Below, in pieces: positions 30,154 to 32,819 of a stretch of DNA of 32,819 nt. The position numbers and the translations under genes were made by a program. The DNA is from Saccoglossus kowalevskii. Lineage: Eukaryota; Hemichordata; Enteropneusta; Harrimaniidae. Positions within the stretch are counted from its first letter, which is position 1; each line of letters opens with the position of its first letter. The notes beneath the pieces were generated by a model. The model made no database searches, was not told the origin of the DNA, and was given only the letters and a program-made list of their open reading frames with translations. The stretch is taken from contig NW_003105604.1 in assembly GCF_000003605.2 (NCBI RefSeq), positions 156,198 to 189,016 on the forward strand, in the 5' to 3' direction.

Positions 30154-30317
30154 CACTGAAACAGAACACTCTATCATAACACATTTTATCTCTGTTAGTA
30201 CGCCCTCCCATATCCTAATTACCAATGTATCCTTGAGCTCTTATTGGAGTAAACTGAGTTTTCAGAAAAGTAAATCGCACCTACCTAGTGCGATTTTCGG
30301 AGTAAGTTAATACGTCG

Positions 30318-30335
30318 TTTTTTTTTTTTTTTTTT
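30318..30335. repeat. Poly-T run (T18)
   Basis: Eighteen consecutive T; possibly the poly-A tail of an antisense retroinsertion, but no retroelement body is recognisable on the left side. Confidence 0.85.
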
Positions 30336-30985
30336 ATTCAAGTCAGTTTTATCCGCCGACTGTGCGGACTATTCATAATTGTGATCTCAAGACAGGTGGC
30401 GAGTTCAAAACAACGCCGGACAATACTGAGCGTAATGATTCACAGTGACTCACAGAGAGGAAGTCAGTATCTAGGGTTCAGCTTAGGACAATGATGATGT
30501 GCGTGTACAAATACCAGGCACCATTTTTTTCTGCGGGCGAGTAGTGAAACTTTCAAAGTAAAAGTTCGATCCTTATTACTGTGGTTGGGTAAATAATACT
30601 TAGTTGAAATTAATTAAAACAATTTTTCTTCAACATTCATCGATTTCATATTAAATATACGCCATATTTTGTGGTTTTGCTGACGGACTAGGAAGTATAG
30701 TTTTCTCAGATGGCAACAAATTACGATTTGTAACAGGTTAAACGGAGATAAAAGTCTATAGAACAATATGTCGAATAAATTATGTGGAAAGTCTATTGTC
30801 CTTTAAAATTGTGTCGTTCGGAAGATATTGATAACTTAGAGTATAATTTATTATGTTGGTTTAATGTTATACATGTATATGGATTTCAAGTTAATTTTTG
30901 TTTTCGGTCACACCCCAAACTATAATCGTTTGATCGAACTACAGAAATAAGCGGTACGTACTATTATTGCAAAGCGCGTGCGTGC

Positions 30986-31025
30986 TACGTCATATCGCAA
31001 TCCAATGTGCATATCAATATAAATA
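30986..31025 (+). promoter_or_regulatory. Candidate promoter: CRE-like, CCAAT and TATA box
   Basis: TACGTCA at 30986-30992, CCAAT at 31002-31006 and TATAAATA at 31018-31025 occur in order within 40 bases. A start site would be expected near 31050, about 25 bases before the ATG at 31075. CCAAT is closer to TATA than usual. A TATA match in AT-rich DNA is weak by itself; the cluster is what raises it. Confidence 0.35.
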
Positions 31026-31074
31026 CGATTTGTAAATACTAGTAGAGTGCGAATATGTAGTAATCCATACAGCA

Positions 31075-31428
31075 ATGTTTCGACACGATCGAGTGACACA
31101 CTGTCTTATTGGAATTTATTCCAAGCATTCTCACGATGTGATGGTATTAGCGGGTGTGATCATGATGAAATGTAATTCCAGCCTCTTTTCAAAACCTCGA
31201 TACTCTCGCGTTTATTATTCTGCTGTGTGTTTTATTGAACAAATTATTGACGGGGTATGCAGTGCCATTAAATTAAAAACGCCCTCTCTCGCCTTACAGC
31301 TTGATATACATTATGTCGAATTAGGTCGAGCTATTCGTGTTATGTCTTCTCGAATCATAAACAATGCCAGCGATAATCCAGTCTACTTTCAAGCTTGGTT
31401 TGTTTTCTCGTTTAATAGTTCATCGTGA
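31075..31428 (+). CDS. Hypothetical 117-codon reading frame downstream of the TATA cluster
   Basis: Starts MFRHDRVTHCLIGIYSKH, ends ...AWFVFSFNSSS with TGA. No domain, signal peptide or family recognised; mixed hydrophobic and basic composition. Favourable only because of the promoter-like cluster 50 bases upstream and its length in AT-rich surroundings. It may be chance or a 5' UTR. Confidence 0.2.
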   Translation: MFRHDRVTHCLIGIYSKHSHDVMVLAGVIMMKCNSSLFSKPRYSRVYYSAVCFIEQIIDGVCSAIKLKTPSLALQLDIHYVELGRAIRVMSSRIINNASDNPVYFQAWFVFSFNSSS

Positions 31429-32571
31429 TTCCAGACGCGTGTAACGTGAGCCATATATCACGGAGACGCTAGTGCCCACGTACTGTCTAGTCTGTAAATT
31501 AGCGAAGACGGTGAGTCATCGTCTGATCGGCACACTTGCTCGCTGCTTCGATATCATAACACTTTTAGTAGTTGGGCGGTATATAGTTCGTTTTCCCTCA
31601 GGGGAATTAAAAGAAGCCTGAACAACGTGTATGGTAGCTGAACAAATAATATATCAAATAAAACATTTCTCAAAGACGCAACAAACAGGATCAGATGCAG
31701 AAGTGCGCTCGAACGGAGTCGACAATCAAAACTCAAAGCACCGCCTCAGTTCAAAGGAGGTTTGCCTCCAAAGCAGCCGACAATTCGACTGGTAACACTA
31801 TTGTTTGGTCTCAAACCGGCTATAGGTCACCGCCAATAAGTACCGGCTGTGACAGTAACCTCGAACTAAATTAACGTACATACTGCTGTTGGTAAAATGG
31901 TTTCCCTGCAATAGTCTTTCTGTAAAAAAAAAATGTATTATACGTCTTCCTCTCCTTGAAAGGAAAAATCATGGCAGATTTAATAGGTCCTTATATACTA
32001 TTTTACAACATAATCAAATCAAGGTCAAATCAAAACTCGTTAAAAACCTGCCATGAACGGCGAAGATATAGTCTATTGTCATCCACATATCACAGAAAAA
32101 AAATAAAGTTTCAAAATTCCAAAAGATAGCTCAAAATTCGTTTTAAAAACTAGCAGCAAAACACATGTTCTGTGTGAAAATAAATACGCTTATATAATAT
32201 GCATATTTGACACTCATCTGCCGTAAAAAGTGATGATTGAACATTTAAATTAAAATATAATATTCCTGTAAAATAAACAAACAAAAACATTTAATATGGT
32301 TGCCATCAACTAGCAAGCACATGCATGGTGGTCCTTCGAAATAATAAGTGAATACTCCAATAGAAAAAGCCATTTAGTGACCTTTGACCCACCAGCATAA
32401 TATCAATTCATAGCCTGTGCCTGTAATAATAAAGACTATTCCCTGGGGAAAACAGGAAGTGGTAGGGTTCGACGAACTGTGCTTTCAGACTTAGGTTGGT
32501 CTCGTCTGGGCAGCGATAATAACGTACTTATGAATCAGAGATCCAGACGCCAAACTGTTGGAGTTGGCAAC
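31429..32571. other. Intergenic, nothing recognised
   Basis: Contains a small hairpin GGAGGTTTGCCTCC (about 31756) and AT-rich sequence. No supported exon. Confidence 0.45.
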
Positions 32572-32589
32572 ATACACACACACACACAT
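32572..32589. repeat. (CA)n microsatellite
   Basis: Short CA dinucleotide tract immediately before the ATG at 32592. Confidence 0.85.
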
Positions 32590-32591
32590 AC

Positions 32592-32762
32592 ATGGATTAT
32601 ACCGAGACATTTAGGGCTTATGTGGAGATAAACGGTCCGGCACTGTTAAAGGGAAACCGCTCAATCCCATGGATTGCACCAAAGAATCATAGGACACTAT
32701 TGTTTATGTTGTTTACAATGTTAATCTATATTTTGTTATCCAGTGTTATTTTATTCCAGAAG
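32592..32762 (+). CDS. Putative first coding exon of an unidentified one-pass (or N-terminal) membrane protein, partial
   Basis: ATG at 32592 opens MDYTETFRAYVEINGPALL, a hydrophilic stretch of about 35 residues ending PKNHRT, then a strong transmembrane segment (LLFMLFTMLIYILLSSVILF) and QK. A donor gtaaat follows at 32763 in phase 0; reading through gives VNLL and a stop, so splicing is expected. The layout fits a type II membrane enzyme or the first segment of a multi-pass channel; RTL...Y-L-L...F loosely recalls K2P channel M1. The rest lies beyond the window. Function not assigned. Confidence 0.45.
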
Positions 32763-32819
32763 GTAAATTTGTTGTGAGATTAGACTTAACTGGAAGGTGC
32801 CCCTTTAAAGTTCAGACCC

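Noticed and set aside
30530-30585. tRNA-like B box (AGTTCGATCC)
   Set aside because: No matching A box, no cloverleaf arms and no acceptor stem around it.

Overview
The window is eukaryotic genomic DNA, AT-rich, with GT-AG introns, terminal-inverted-repeat elements, minisatellites and one assembly gap. It most likely comes from a marine invertebrate deuterostome (hemichordate-, echinoderm- or amphioxus-like). That placement rests on an LRRC41/MUF1 orthologue, an AMPA/kainate/delta-type glutamate receptor and a Ty3/gypsy remnant whose integrase precedes its reverse transcriptase. No single marker fixes the taxon.

Layout. (1) 1-3223 (+): the last three exons of an ionotropic glutamate receptor (iGluR). 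They hold the end of S1, M1, pore loop, M3, S2, M4 and a short C-tail. Its introns hold a 125-bp miniature inverted-repeat element (MITE) and an antisense LINE reverse-transcriptase fragment. (2) 3224-11317: no exon I can support. It holds two 300-bp MITEs, a decayed gypsy polyprotein interrupted by one of them, a TA-flanked fold-back MITE and a 21-bp minisatellite. (3) 11318-25349 (+): ten phase-consistent exons, 643 visible residues through the stop codon, of an LRRC41 (MUF1) orthologue, the substrate receptor of a Cullin-RING ligase with Elongin B/C. The 5' exon, which should carry the BC-box, was not found. The introns hold a 300-bp MITE, a CG-rich inverted-repeat element, a fold-back MITE, two minisatellites (40 bp and 28/29 bp) flanking a 928-bp N gap, and a roughly 2-kb array of 33-bp units. 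(4) 25350-32819: mostly unrecognised sequence with two more MITEs, homopolymer runs, a CRE/CCAAT/TATA cluster ahead of a 117-codon frame, and near the right edge a plausible first coding exon for a one-pass membrane protein.

The receptor and LRRC41 are independent neighbours on the same strand; nothing suggests a shared pathway. The points most worth a second look are: a glutamate receptor with Leu at the Q/R site, His at Q/R+4 and a rewritten SYTANLAAF motif; a MITE family combining NRF1-, YY1- and ZNF143-like motifs with a short ATG-led frame; a roughly 60-copy array whose unit pairs a near-perfect POU MORE site with an E-box; and the integrase-before-reverse-transcriptase retroelement order.
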